Below, one piece after another: positions 33,864 to 43,700 of a stretch of 64,000 nucleotides of DNA. A program made the translations under genes and the position numbers. The stretch is from Bacillota bacterium (GTDB lineage Bacteria > Bacillota > Bacilli > Desulfuribacillales > Desulfuribacillaceae): assembly GCA_023388635.1 (NCBI GenBank), contig JAEWFW010000049.1:29405-93404 (forward strand). The letters are read 5' to 3'. The first letter of the stretch is position 1. Every line of letters begins with the position of its first letter. The notes under the pieces were generated by a model. It was given only the letters and a program-made list of their open reading frames with translations, searched no databases and was not told the origin of the DNA.

Positions 33864-33929
33864 ATAGAAATAAGTATAGGACGTAGATACAAATAAGTAT
33901 AGAATGTACATAGAAATAAGCATAGGATA
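33861..33929 (+). repeat. Three tandem 23-bp repeats starting at a stop codon
   Basis: Units at 33861, 33884 and 33907 share the core TA(G/C)ATA(G/C)AAATAAG(T/C)ATAG(G/A)A. The TAG of the preceding gene is the start of unit 1, and the third ends at the next ribosome-binding site. Confidence 0.85.
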
Positions 33930-33943
33930 TGGAGGTGTTTACA

Positions 33944-35137
33944 GTGTCAAAAAGAAGATCGCATAAGAAAAAGTATATATTGGTGCTGATTTCCCTATTG
34001 TTGCTCGTCACCGCAACTGTGGCATTGGCAGATTCGCAGCAGTTTCGTTCCGATGGAGTTGTCGTTGTCGACCAAGCGGAACCTGTGAAAGGTCCGGTTT
34101 TTTACACAGGCAGTCAGGTACACGTTTCCAGTAGAATTGACGGTATGGCGTTTATAGCCGGCGGAGAGATTACGATTGACGGAATCGTGCGAGGTGATTT
34201 GTTTGTTGCCGGGCAGAAAGTCATCATCAATGGTCAAATACTAGGGGATTTATACGGTGCTGCCAGTCAAATACAGGTGAACGGTCAGGTGAACGGCGAT
34301 GCCATGCTGGCTGGAGAGCGCGTACATGGGGCTCAAGGCAGCAGTTTCGGCAGGGATGTTTTGGCTGCCGGGAGCACCGTATTTCTATCGGGAAATATTG
34401 ACCGCCAATTATTCGCAGGTGGTCGGAATATAGTTCTTGATGGTGTAATTGGCGATAATAGCCGGTTGGCTTCGGATACATTAGAAGTCCGCAAAACAGC
34501 AGTCGTTGAGGGGGATCTCGTGTATCGAAGTGCCAAAGAAGCCAGTATCGATACCGATGCGGCAATCGCAGGCGATGTGCGTTGGGAAGTCGTTGAATCC
34601 GGAGAGCAAACGGCGGCGTTATCGCGGGAAGGTATTATGCAAGAGCTTCGTTCGCAAAGCATTGCTATCGCAGCCGCGTTAATTGTGTGGTATATTGTCA
34701 TTTTGTTAGTACCGGGATTTTGGGTCCGCGTCAGCGGTACGCTGCGTACAGCACCATTGCAATCGATCGTCATTGGATTGTTGGCACTGGTCGTTACACC
34801 GTTTTTCGCAGTGATTGCACTGATCACAGTGATTGGCGCACCTTTGGCGATGATTGCCTTGGCTACGTACGGCGTCAGTCTTTATATTACGAAAATTATC
34901 GTGGCAGTAGCCATTGGCTATGCCATCGTAGCTAAATATAGTTGGAGAGATAAACATAACGGGCTGTGGTCTACGATCCTTGGCTTAGTCGTGCTTGCTG
35001 TGCTTTCCGTGATACCGGTGGTAGGAATGCTCGTATCTTTGATTGCTTTGTTTGGGGGCTTGGGAGCACTATTGATTTACTTATTCAATAGAAATAAGAA
35101 AAGCGATCCGGCGGAAGAAGTTTTCGTTGACGCTTAA
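33944..35137 (+). CDS. Bactofilin-like beta-helix protein with C-terminal membrane helices
   Basis: 397 aa. An N-terminal signal or anchor (about 12-30) is followed by a beta-solenoid of bactofilin type (about 45-215) with short repeated strands such as VHVSSRIDGMAFIAGGEITI, GIVRGDLFVAGQKVIIN and GQVNGDAMLAG. Four C-terminal membrane helices follow (about 230-385), including AAALIVWYIVILLVPGFWV and VLAVLSVIPVVGMLVSLIAL. This is a polymer-forming domain exposed outside or inside a membrane anchor; its role is unknown, with cell envelope organisation the usual guess. GTG 33944 is chosen because GGAGG lies eight bases upstream. Confidence 0.75.
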   Translation: MSKRRSHKKKYILVLISLLLLVTATVALADSQQFRSDGVVVVDQAEPVKGPVFYTGSQVHVSSRIDGMAFIAGGEITIDGIVRGDLFVAGQKVIINGQILGDLYGAASQIQVNGQVNGDAMLAGERVHGAQGSSFGRDVLAAGSTVFLSGNIDRQLFAGGRNIVLDGVIGDNSRLASDTLEVRKTAVVEGDLVYRSAKEASIDTDAAIAGDVRWEVVESGEQTAALSREGIMQELRSQSIAIAAALIVWYIVILLVPGFWVRVSGTLRTAPLQSIVIGLLALVVTPFFAVIALITVIGAPLAMIALATYGVSLYITKIIVAVAIGYAIVAKYSWRDKHNGLWSTILGLVVLAVLSVIPVVGMLVSLIALFGGLGALLIYLFNRNKKSDPAEEVFVDA

Positions 35138-35172
35138 AAAGTGAATTGGCATGGACGGGAGGGGAGACGTAC

Positions 35173-36132
35173 ATGAAAACGATCAATCAACTAGAGGCGG
35201 GAACGACCGTTGTCGGGTTCTTTCTTGCCAAATCAGCCACATTTAAAAGTACGAACAATCAGAAACCGTATCTCGATCTTATCTTAAGTGATAAAACGGG
35301 TGAAATCAGCGCTAAGGTTTGGGATTTGCCTGATGATATAGAAGAAATTTTTCCCGAGCGAACGACGCCTTTGATTAAAATTAAGGCAGTCGTCACGGAG
35401 TGGCAGGGCAAGCTGCAACTCAAAGTCGAGCGTATCCGCTCCGTGCAGCCGGAAGATGGGGTTCAGTTGGAGGATTACGTCCAGACGGCGCCGATTGATT
35501 CGGAACAGATGCTGGGTACAATTAAGCAGTACGTGCAATCGATCAGTAACGGCGATATCCAGAAACTCGTTGCGTTTATTCTCGAAGATGTAGCGGAACG
35601 GCTGGCGTATTATCCAGCGGCGAAACGAAACCATCATTCGGTACGCGGTGGGCTTTTGTACCATATTTTGACGATGCTGCGTTGTGGGGAAGCGCTGGCA
35701 AATATATATCCGCACATCAATCGCGATTTGCTCTATGCAGGCATTATCCTGCATGACATCGCAAAGATCGATGAAATGGATGCAGACGAATTGGGGATCG
35801 TTTCTGATTATACAGTAGAAGGGCATTTGCTCGGTCATATTGTTCAAGGAGTAAAGCGGGTGGAACAGGCGGCGAAAGAATTGGATATCGACCGCGAAGT
35901 ATCGCTGTTGATACAGCATATGATTATTTCGCACCATAGCCAGCCTGAGTTCGGCAGCCCCAAGCCGCCGATGATTCCTGAGGCAGAGCTTTTGCATCAT
36001 ATCGATATGATCGACAGCCGCATGTATGATATGCATAAAGCGTTAGATACGACGGCGGAAGGACAATCATTTTCCGAGCCCGTGTGGTCGTTGAATCATC
36101 GAAGAATTTACAAAAGCAATATCGGAATGTAA
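35173..36132 (+). CDS. yhaM: 3'-5' exoribonuclease YhaM family (OB-fold + HD)
   Basis: 319 aa. The N-terminal OB-fold nucleic-acid-binding domain (about 1-95) has YLDLILSDKTGEISAKVWD. The HD phosphohydrolase-type domain has NHHSVRGGLLYHILTML, AGIILHDIAKIDEM and HMIISHHSQPEFGSPKPPMIPEA. This order and the GSPKPP motif are characteristic of YhaM, a Mn/Co-dependent RNA and ssDNA 3'-exonuclease of Bacillota. The ATG at 35173 has GGGAGGGGAG upstream; the ORF opens at 35146. The last codons and stop (NIGM*) are duplicated in the downstream repeat. Confidence 0.9.
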   Translation: MKTINQLEAGTTVVGFFLAKSATFKSTNNQKPYLDLILSDKTGEISAKVWDLPDDIEEIFPERTTPLIKIKAVVTEWQGKLQLKVERIRSVQPEDGVQLEDYVQTAPIDSEQMLGTIKQYVQSISNGDIQKLVAFILEDVAERLAYYPAAKRNHHSVRGGLLYHILTMLRCGEALANIYPHINRDLLYAGIILHDIAKIDEMDADELGIVSDYTVEGHLLGHIVQGVKRVEQAAKELDIDREVSLLIQHMIISHHSQPEFGSPKPPMIPEAELLHHIDMIDSRMYDMHKALDTTAEGQSFSEPVWSLNHRRIYKSNIGM

Positions 36133-36201
36133 TTGGCATAGGCATTTAGATAATCATCAATATCGGTATGTAATGATTAGCATGGACATTTAGATAATTG
36201 T
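36117..36201 (+). repeat. Tandem duplication of the yhaM 3' end and stop codon
   Basis: CAATATCGGAATGTAAT (from 36117) and CAATATCGGTATGTAAT (from 36158) begin two copies of a 41-44-bp unit that ends in CATTTAGATAAT. Copy 1 contains the real yhaM stop; copy 2 repeats the NIGM-stop codons with a silent change. Confidence 0.8.
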
Positions 36202-36248
36202 TAATATAGAGATAGAGATGTAAACTATCAACATAGATTAGAAGGGGA

Positions 36249-37043
36249 GTGGCGAACATACGAGGGATCAATAAAGGGTTGGTACATGAGTACGGACAAC
36301 CTCTACAATATTCGATACATTTGGATGACGAGATATACCCGATCAACAGTCTGATAGGATCGGTCGTTACACTGCGGCATAACCAGACGCTGCAATGTGT
36401 GCATTGTGGCAGGAGCATTAAGAAAACATTTAATCAGGGGTCATGTTACCCGTGCTTTAGAGATTTGCCGGAAAACGATTTGTGTATCGTTAAGCCACAT
36501 CTATGCCACCATGGAGATGGAACATGTCGTGACAGTCAATTTGCAGAAAAACATTGCATGATGCCGCATTATGTATACCTTGCGGTTAGCAGCGATATCA
36601 AGGTCGGGCTGACACGTGTCGGGAATTCCCTTAAACGCTGGGGCGACCAAGGCGCCGTGCAAGCGATGGCGATAGCAGAATTGCCGACGCGTAAAATGGC
36701 AGGCGAATTAGAAGTGTCACTGATGGAGTTTTTTCCGGACAAGACCAATTGGCGGAAAATGCTCAAAGGCGATGTGCCGGAATTGGATTTAACGGCAATA
36801 CGCAATCAAGCGGTGGAGAAGATCGACGATATATATCACCCCTATGTCCTCGGCGATCAATCGATCAGTCTGTTTGAATATCCGTTGCATCAGTCATTGG
36901 ATAAAGTGACATCATACAATTTGGACAAGCAGCATGAAATCGAGGATACGCTGATAGGTATAAAAGGTCAGTATTTGCTGTTTGAAAAAGGCGTTTTAAA
37001 TATGCGGAAATTTGCCGGATACCATTTGGAACTATCGCAATAA
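36249..37043 (+). CDS. DUF2797 family protein
   Basis: 264 aa. A Cys-rich zinc-binding part (CVHCGRS, CYPCFRDLPENDLC, CHHGDGTCRD, KHC) comes first. MPHYVYLAVSSDIKVGLTR and SLKRWGDQGAVQAMAIAELPTRKMAGELE follow, resembling a GIY-YIG nuclease-like fold. This is the DUF2797 signature, found mainly in archaea, actinobacteria and some Bacillota; the function is unknown. The start is not well defined: GTG 36249 is directly preceded by AAGGGGA, closer than usual. It lies in a group behind yhaM and ahead of addB. Confidence 0.75.
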   Translation: MANIRGINKGLVHEYGQPLQYSIHLDDEIYPINSLIGSVVTLRHNQTLQCVHCGRSIKKTFNQGSCYPCFRDLPENDLCIVKPHLCHHGDGTCRDSQFAEKHCMMPHYVYLAVSSDIKVGLTRVGNSLKRWGDQGAVQAMAIAELPTRKMAGELEVSLMEFFPDKTNWRKMLKGDVPELDLTAIRNQAVEKIDDIYHPYVLGDQSISLFEYPLHQSLDKVTSYNLDKQHEIEDTLIGIKGQYLLFEKGVLNMRKFAGYHLELSQ

Positions 37044-37066
37044 AACCATTTTTATAATGGTTTTTC
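37042..37066 (+). terminator. Rho-independent terminator overlapping a stop codon
   Basis: AAAACCATT and AATGGTTTTT around a 5-nt loop; the stem begins inside the TAA of the DUF2797 gene. Confidence 0.8.
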
Positions 37067-37158
37067 TTGTTTTTATTTGCCAAATGGAGAAAAGAACGGT
37101 AAAGTTATTAGTGGTTGATTGTTAGTGATAAAGGACTAGCGATGAGGAGGGATCATTG

Positions 37159-40100
37159 GTGATTGTTCAAAGCATCATTGGACGGGCAGGAGCCGGGAAA
37201 AGCCGGTACTGTTTGGAAAGTATACATCACAAGTTAATAGACAGTCCCCAGGGACCGCCGATCATTTATCTAGTTCCCGAGCAAATGACATTTCAAGCGG
37301 AGTACGCTTTAGTGACAGGAGCGGAAATTCAGGGAATGATCCGTGCACAAGTCTATAGTTTTACACGTCTCGCTTGGCGGGTTCTTCAAGAAACCGGGGG
37401 CTTATCACGGAGACATCTCGATGCTGCCGGAATACACATGCTTTTGCGGAAATCGATTGAAAAGCATAAAGAGCAGTTTCTGATGTATGGAAAAGCGGCA
37501 GAACAACAAGGATTTATGGAGCAGCTAGAGCAAATGTTGCTGGAGTATAAGCGCCATTGTGTGACTCCGGAGATGCTGCGGGAAATCATTGACGCGCTTG
37601 CGGAAAAAAGTGATCATTTGGGACAGCGCCGTTTGCTGGATAAGCTGCGCGATATTCACCAAATTTATAGGGAATTTACTAAGGAAACACGCAATAAATA
37701 TATTAGTTCCGAAGATTATTTGACATTACTAGCTGATAGAATGATAGATTCACGGTATATTCGAGAAGCAGAAGTGTGGATTGACGGATTTTATAGTTTT
37801 ACACCCCAAGAAATGACGGTTTTGCAAACATTGATGGCTTGTGCCAAGAAAGTATATATTACCCATACATTAGACAAGGAATATCAGCACCATCTCCCCA
37901 ATGAATGGAATATGTTCTATAGTGCGGCAAAGGCATACCGGAGGGTGCGTGCCATTGCCGAGAGCGTCAATGCTAGAATATTGCCGCCGATTGTGCTGGA
38001 GAGAAACGCCATGCGCCATCAGGCATCGCTCGCCCATTTGGAAGCGATGTATAACCGGCGCCCAGTCAGTGTTTATGAGCATGATACGGAAATCGCGATT
38101 GCCGAAGCTGTCAGCCAAAGGGCAGAAATCGAAGGCGTAGCGCGGGAGATTCTCCATAAAGTGCGGGACGGTAATTATCGCTATAGAGATTTAGCGATTG
38201 TTTTGCGCAATGCGGAGGCATATGGAAATTTGATAGAGACGATTTTCAAAGACTATCAAATTCCGTATTTTCTCGACCAGAAGAAGACAATGCTGCACCA
38301 TCCGCTGATTGAACTTCTCCGTTCTGTATTCGATGTGTTGAATCAGAATTGGTCATATGAAGCGGTGTTTCGCTGTGTCAAGACAGATTTGATGTTTGAC
38401 ATAGATCAATATGACGATTTGCAGAGCCAGCGTGAGCTGTACGATGTCTTGGAGAACTATGTGTTAGAACAAGGCATTCGTGGTAAGCGTTGGATTGATG
38501 AAACTCCATGGGGGGAGCAAGAGCCGTCGTTGGACGAATGCCGCCAACGAATCGCCAAGCCTTTGGCAGAGTTAGAACAAGCGATGCGTGCTTGTGAGCA
38601 GGGGAGACAGCTTGCCGATGCGATTTATCGCTTTCTAGAAACGTTGCATATACCGGAGAAAATAGCGTTATGGCATGAGCAGGCGATCCAGTCAGGCGAT
38701 TTGCAGTTGGCGATGCAACATGATCAAGCGTGGCAGGCAGTGATAGAGTTGCTTGATCAGATGGTCGATATTTTGGGCGACCAAGCGACGTCCATCGAAT
38801 TGTTTAGCGATATTATGGGAAGTGGCTTGGAAAACTTGAAATTTTCCCATGTGCCGCCTGCATTCGATCAGGTATTGGTGGCAGATTTAGATCATTCGCG
38901 GCTTTCCGGTATCCGCTGTACATTTTTCATCGGTATCAACGAAGGGATCATACCGGCGAAGATACAGGATGAAGGCATGCTCAGTGAGGAGGAACGCGAA
39001 GTCCTCGAGCGACTGGGGATGGAATTGGCCCCGAATGCCAGAAGACGATTAATGGATGAACCGTTTACGATTTACAATGCGCTTGCCGGTGCGTCCGACG
39101 AATTGTGGGTAAGCTATCCGTTGGCAGATAGCGAAGGGCGGGCGTTACTGCCGTCGCCGTTGATCAGGCAGCTGACGGAGATGTTTCCCAAAGCGAAGCG
39201 CCTGCTGATCTCATTGGAGCCTCACGAAGAAATTGCCGCAGAACGGCAGTTGCTATATGTGAACAATCCCGAAAAGACGATTTCCTATGTCACGAGTCAG
39301 TTGCGCCACTGGAAACGTGGATACCCGATTGATGATGTGTGGTGGGACACATACAATTGGTATGTCGATGAAATGCGGACGAAGGTAAAAGCAACAAAAT
39401 TCACCCAACGATGGAAAAAGTCGATCGGTAGTTTATATTACGAAAATGCAGAGTATAAATTATCGAAGCAGGTCAGCGAACAATTATATGGCAAACAGCT
39501 AAAACTCAGTGTTTCCAGACTGGAAACGTATAAAAGCTGTCCGTTTGCTCAATTTGTATCACACGGTCTACGGTTAAAAGAGCGGAAGATGTTCCGTTTA
39601 CAGCCACCGGATATTGGACAGCTATTTCACAGCTCGTTGAGCTTGATTACCGAACAATTGCGAGATCAAGGAAGAGACTGGGCGGATGTATCGGAGAAGG
39701 AGTTCAAGCACTTCACAAGCCAAGCTATTGAACAATTGGTGCCGCAAATACAGAATAAAATTCTGCTCAGTTCGCATCGTTATCAATATGTCAAACACCG
39801 TTTGCAGGAAGTCGTATCACGTACGTCTGCGGCAATAGCTAGACAGGCGAAGGGCAGCGGGTTTGTTCCCATCGGTGTGGAAATTGGGTTCGGTACGGGA
39901 GAATTACTGGCGCCGATGCGGTTCGAGCTAGAGGATGACGCTGTTCTGGAATTGCGCGGTCGCATCGACCGGATTGATCGGGCACAAGCAGGCGATCAGA
40001 TGCTACTCAGGGTCATTGATTATAAGTCCAGCCAAACGTCAATGGATTTTGCGAAGCTGTATGATGGCACATCGTTGCAAATGCTGGCGTATTTGGAGAT

Positions 40101-40731
40101 TGCCATCCAGTCGGCAGAGCGTTGGCTGGGGCAAGCGGCGCTACCGGCGGGAGCGCTGTATTTCCATGTGCATAATCCTATGATTCAGACACAGGAAGTG
40201 CTCACATATGAACAGTTGGAGCGGGAGTTATTTAAGGCGTATAAGCTGCGCGGGCTTGTATTGAATGACCCGAACATTGTCAAATTGATGGACGGTCAGT
40301 TGTCCGGGGATGGAGCGTGCCGTTCCGACATCATTCCGGTGGCTTTGAAGAAAGACGGATCGTTCGACGGGCGTTCCTCCGTCGTGACCTTAGAGCAATT
40401 CAGGCAGTTGTGCGAGCATACGAAACAATTAATTCGCCGTATGGGCTTGGAGATACTCGACGGCGTAATCGATATAAATCCGTACCGCCTCAAGCAAAGA
40501 ACGGCTTGCACATTCTGTATGTATCGGGCAATCTGTCAGTTTGATCCTTCGATGGCGGAGCAAATGTATCGGGCGATTCCGCTGATAAAAAATCTCGAAC
40601 AGTTATTATATAAAATTGAGCAGTTACGGAGAAGCGAAGGAGGTGAACGCAATGCAAGCGATCAAGGCGCAGCAGGTGGATACGCTGAAGATGGATGCGA
40701 TGAAGTCGCAGCAGGGAAGATGGACGAATGA
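37159..40731 (+). CDS. addB: AddB subunit of the AddAB helicase-nuclease
   Basis: 1190 aa, family length about 1150-1190. AddB processes DNA double-strand ends with AddA and carries one of the two nuclease domains. The N-terminal nucleotide loop is GRAGAGKS; VPEQMTFQAEYAL and RAQVYSFTRLAWR are family motifs. The C-terminal nuclease has LRGRIDRID and LRVIDYKSSQ. The Fe-S cluster Cys residues are visible as KSCPFAQF (about 795) and CTFCMYRAIC near residue 1116-1125. I start at GTG 37159, seven bases after GAGGAGGG; TTG 37156 is possible. It overlaps addA by 80 bases. Confidence 0.95.
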   Translation: MIVQSIIGRAGAGKSRYCLESIHHKLIDSPQGPPIIYLVPEQMTFQAEYALVTGAEIQGMIRAQVYSFTRLAWRVLQETGGLSRRHLDAAGIHMLLRKSIEKHKEQFLMYGKAAEQQGFMEQLEQMLLEYKRHCVTPEMLREIIDALAEKSDHLGQRRLLDKLRDIHQIYREFTKETRNKYISSEDYLTLLADRMIDSRYIREAEVWIDGFYSFTPQEMTVLQTLMACAKKVYITHTLDKEYQHHLPNEWNMFYSAAKAYRRVRAIAESVNARILPPIVLERNAMRHQASLAHLEAMYNRRPVSVYEHDTEIAIAEAVSQRAEIEGVAREILHKVRDGNYRYRDLAIVLRNAEAYGNLIETIFKDYQIPYFLDQKKTMLHHPLIELLRSVFDVLNQNWSYEAVFRCVKTDLMFDIDQYDDLQSQRELYDVLENYVLEQGIRGKRWIDETPWGEQEPSLDECRQRIAKPLAELEQAMRACEQGRQLADAIYRFLETLHIPEKIALWHEQAIQSGDLQLAMQHDQAWQAVIELLDQMVDILGDQATSIELFSDIMGSGLENLKFSHVPPAFDQVLVADLDHSRLSGIRCTFFIGINEGIIPAKIQDEGMLSEEEREVLERLGMELAPNARRRLMDEPFTIYNALAGASDELWVSYPLADSEGRALLPSPLIRQLTEMFPKAKRLLISLEPHEEIAAERQLLYVNNPEKTISYVTSQLRHWKRGYPIDDVWWDTYNWYVDEMRTKVKATKFTQRWKKSIGSLYYENAEYKLSKQVSEQLYGKQLKLSVSRLETYKSCPFAQFVSHGLRLKERKMFRLQPPDIGQLFHSSLSLITEQLRDQGRDWADVSEKEFKHFTSQAIEQLVPQIQNKILLSSHRYQYVKHRLQEVVSRTSAAIARQAKGSGFVPIGVEIGFGTGELLAPMRFELEDDAVLELRGRIDRIDRAQAGDQMLLRVIDYKSSQTSMDFAKLYDGTSLQMLAYLEIAIQSAERWLGQAALPAGALYFHVHNPMIQTQEVLTYEQLERELFKAYKLRGLVLNDPNIVKLMDGQLSGDGACRSDIIPVALKKDGSFDGRSSVVTLEQFRQLCEHTKQLIRRMGLEILDGVIDINPYRLKQRTACTFCMYRAICQFDPSMAEQMYRAIPLIKNLEQLLYKIEQLRRSEGGERNASDQGAAGGYAEDGCDEVAAGKMDE

Positions 40732-43700
40732 ACAGTGGGCGGCAATTACGACGCATGATCGGGATATTCTAGTCGCTGCGGCAGCCGGCTCAGGTAAGAC
40801 GGCTGTGTTAGTCGAGCGCATGATTCAGCGGATTAGCAAAAGTCAAACACCGATTGATATTGACCAAATGCTTGTCGTGACCTTCACCAATGCAGCGGCG
40901 GCAGAAATGCGCCAGCGAATCAGTGTGCGTCTGGAAAAGGAATTGAGTGAATTCCCGCAATCCGATCACCTGCACAAACAATTGGCGCTTTTGAATCACG
41001 CCTCCATTTCGACATTGCATTCTTTTTGCCTCAACGTGGTGAAGAAGTTTTATTATTTGATTGGGATTGATCCGGATTTTCGTATTGCCGATACGGGAGA
41101 AGTCCTGCTTTTGAAAGAAGAGGTTCTGGAAGAAGTGCTGGAAAAGGCGTTTGCAGAGCGCCCGACGGAAGACTTTTATGCGATGCTGGACGCTTATTCC
41201 GGTGACCGCGGCGATGCCGAATTACAAACGCTGATTTTGCGTCTGTATGATTTTGCGATGAGTCATCCGACGCCAGATATCTGGTTACAGGCAATTGCCG
41301 ATAGTTATCAAGTTGACGACGTGACATCGCTTGATGATTTGCCTTGGGCGAGTGACTTCCTTGCCGACATCCGTCTGCAACTGAGCGGTATACGTGAATT
41401 GCTGGGGAGCGCTTTAGCCTTTGCGCGACATCCGGCAGGTCCGGCGGTATATATTGAGACATTATTATCCGACATGCAGATGTTAGATGGGCTAGTGAAT
41501 GCATCGACAGATTCGTGGGATACGCTGTATGCACAAATGCAGAGCGTAACATTTGATCGGATGAAAAGCTGTAAGAAAGATAGTTGCGATCCTGAAATTC
41601 AGCAACAAGTAAAAGATTTGCGCGATCAAGTGAAAGCAGCGATCAAGAAAATGCGCGAGACCATTTTCTCCCGTAGTTCCCAAGCGTATTTACAAGATAT
41701 CAGCCACATGGCACCGATTGTGAGGGAACTCGTCACTACGGTCATAGAATTTGCCAGAGCCTATAGTTTGGAGAAAAGCCGTCGGAAGCTTGTCGACTTT
41801 ACAGATCTTGAGCATTATTGCTTGATGATTCTACGTGACAGGGAAGTAGATATTCCGTCGGAAGCGCGGCAATATTACCAAGCGAAATTCAAAGAAGTAC
41901 TGGTCGATGAGTATCAGGACACGAACCTCGTACAAGAATCGATTTTGCAATTGATTGCTTCGCCGGAGAATATACAGTTTGTGGTAGGGGACGTAAAGCA
42001 GAGTATCTACAGATTCCGGCTTGCCGAACCGGAACTGTTCCTAGATAAGTATAAGCGTTACGTGACGGACGATAGTACCCGGCAAGGAGTTCCACAGATG
42101 GCAATTGATTTGTCAAAGAACTTCCGAAGCCGTAGAGAAGTTATTGATGGCACTAATTATTTGTTCGCACAAATCATGGATCAGACGGTTGGCGAAATTG
42201 CGTACGACGAAAAGGCGGCGCTCGTGTATGGTGCACAACCGGACTCAACACATGATCCGAAAGATGATTCTGAACATGCCTTGAAACACTCCTCGGAACA
42301 CGGCTGCAAACAGGATTCACCTGTGAAAGTGCTTCTGGTGGATAGGGAGTCCGATTCAGCCAGTGAGTTGGCGGGCGAGCAGGCAAATGAGTTAAATGAT
42401 TTGGAGAAACCGGCAAGTGGCGGTGCAGAGAGTGCGGAAGATGGGGAAGAAGCGATCGAGGATTTGGATGCGGCACAATTGGAAGCGCGGGTCATGGCAA
42501 AAGAGATTCGCGAGTTGATAAGGGCAAATCGAGGCGACATTCAATATCGCGATATTGTCATTCTCCTCAGAGCGACCAATCAGTGGGCACATACGATCAT
42601 TGAAGAATTTAAACAGGCAGGGATACCGGCACATGCAGAACTTTCTACGGGGTATTTCACCGCGGTGGAGGTCTCGGTCATGATGTCGTTGTTACAGGTG
42701 ATCGATAATCCATATCAGGACATCCCGTTAGCGGCAGTCTTGCGCTCGCCGATCGTCGGTTTGAGTGGTGAGCAATTGGCACAGATTCGCCTTTGTGAGC
42801 AGGGCGGATCGTATTACGATGCCGTGAAGGAATTTATCGAGTGCGGTTTGGCTTGCGATTTTTATGGAGTGGTGCGCGAGTTTTTTCTGCTTTTGCAAAC
42901 ATGGAGATCGGCAGCCAGACAAGGGGCGTTGTCGGATCTGATCTGGAAGATTTATCGCGATACGGGGTACTTCGATTATGTGGGCGGTATGGAATCCGGC
43001 AGACAGCGTCAGGCAAATTTGCAGGCACTGTACGATCGGGCAGTTTCCTATGAAAACTCGTCATTCCGTGGATTGTTTCGTTTTTTGAAGTTTATGGAGC
43101 GGATGCAAGAGAGTGGCGGAGATTTAGGAACGGCGAGGGCGCTCGGAGAGCAAGAGGATGTCGTGCGCGTCATGACGATTCACAAGAGCAAAGGATTGGA
43201 GTTCCCGGTAGTTTTTGTCGCCGGCTTGGGCAGACAGTTTAACTTTCAGGATATCCGTGGCAAGTATTTGATCCACAAGAAGCTCGGTTTCGGTACGGCT
43301 TTGATCGATACCCAGCAACGGCTGACATATCCATTGCTGTCACAGTTGGCGATTCGTCAGCGTGTTAAAATGGAGCAACTGGCGGAAGAGATGCGCGTAT
43401 TATACGTCGCGCTCACGCGAGCCAAGGGCAGGCTGTTCCTCGTAGGTACGGCAAAAAGTTTGGGCAAGTCACTGGCGGGATGGAGCAAGGCAATCCACAC
43501 CAATCAGCGCGTGTTACCGGATTATGCTCGGGCAAATGCCAGATGCTATTTGGACTGGATTATGCCGGCGCTGCTGCGGCACCGCGATGCAAGCAAGCTA
43601 TATACGCAACTGATCGACAACGAATGGTATACCCATCCGTCCCGTTGGGAGTTGTGCGTTTGTAACGCCGCAGACCTTTGGCAAAGTGGAGAGACTATCC

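Noticed and set aside
33861..33929. Regular direct repeats considered as a CRISPR array
   Set aside because: The units are contiguous with no spacers, differ per copy and have no cas genes nearby.
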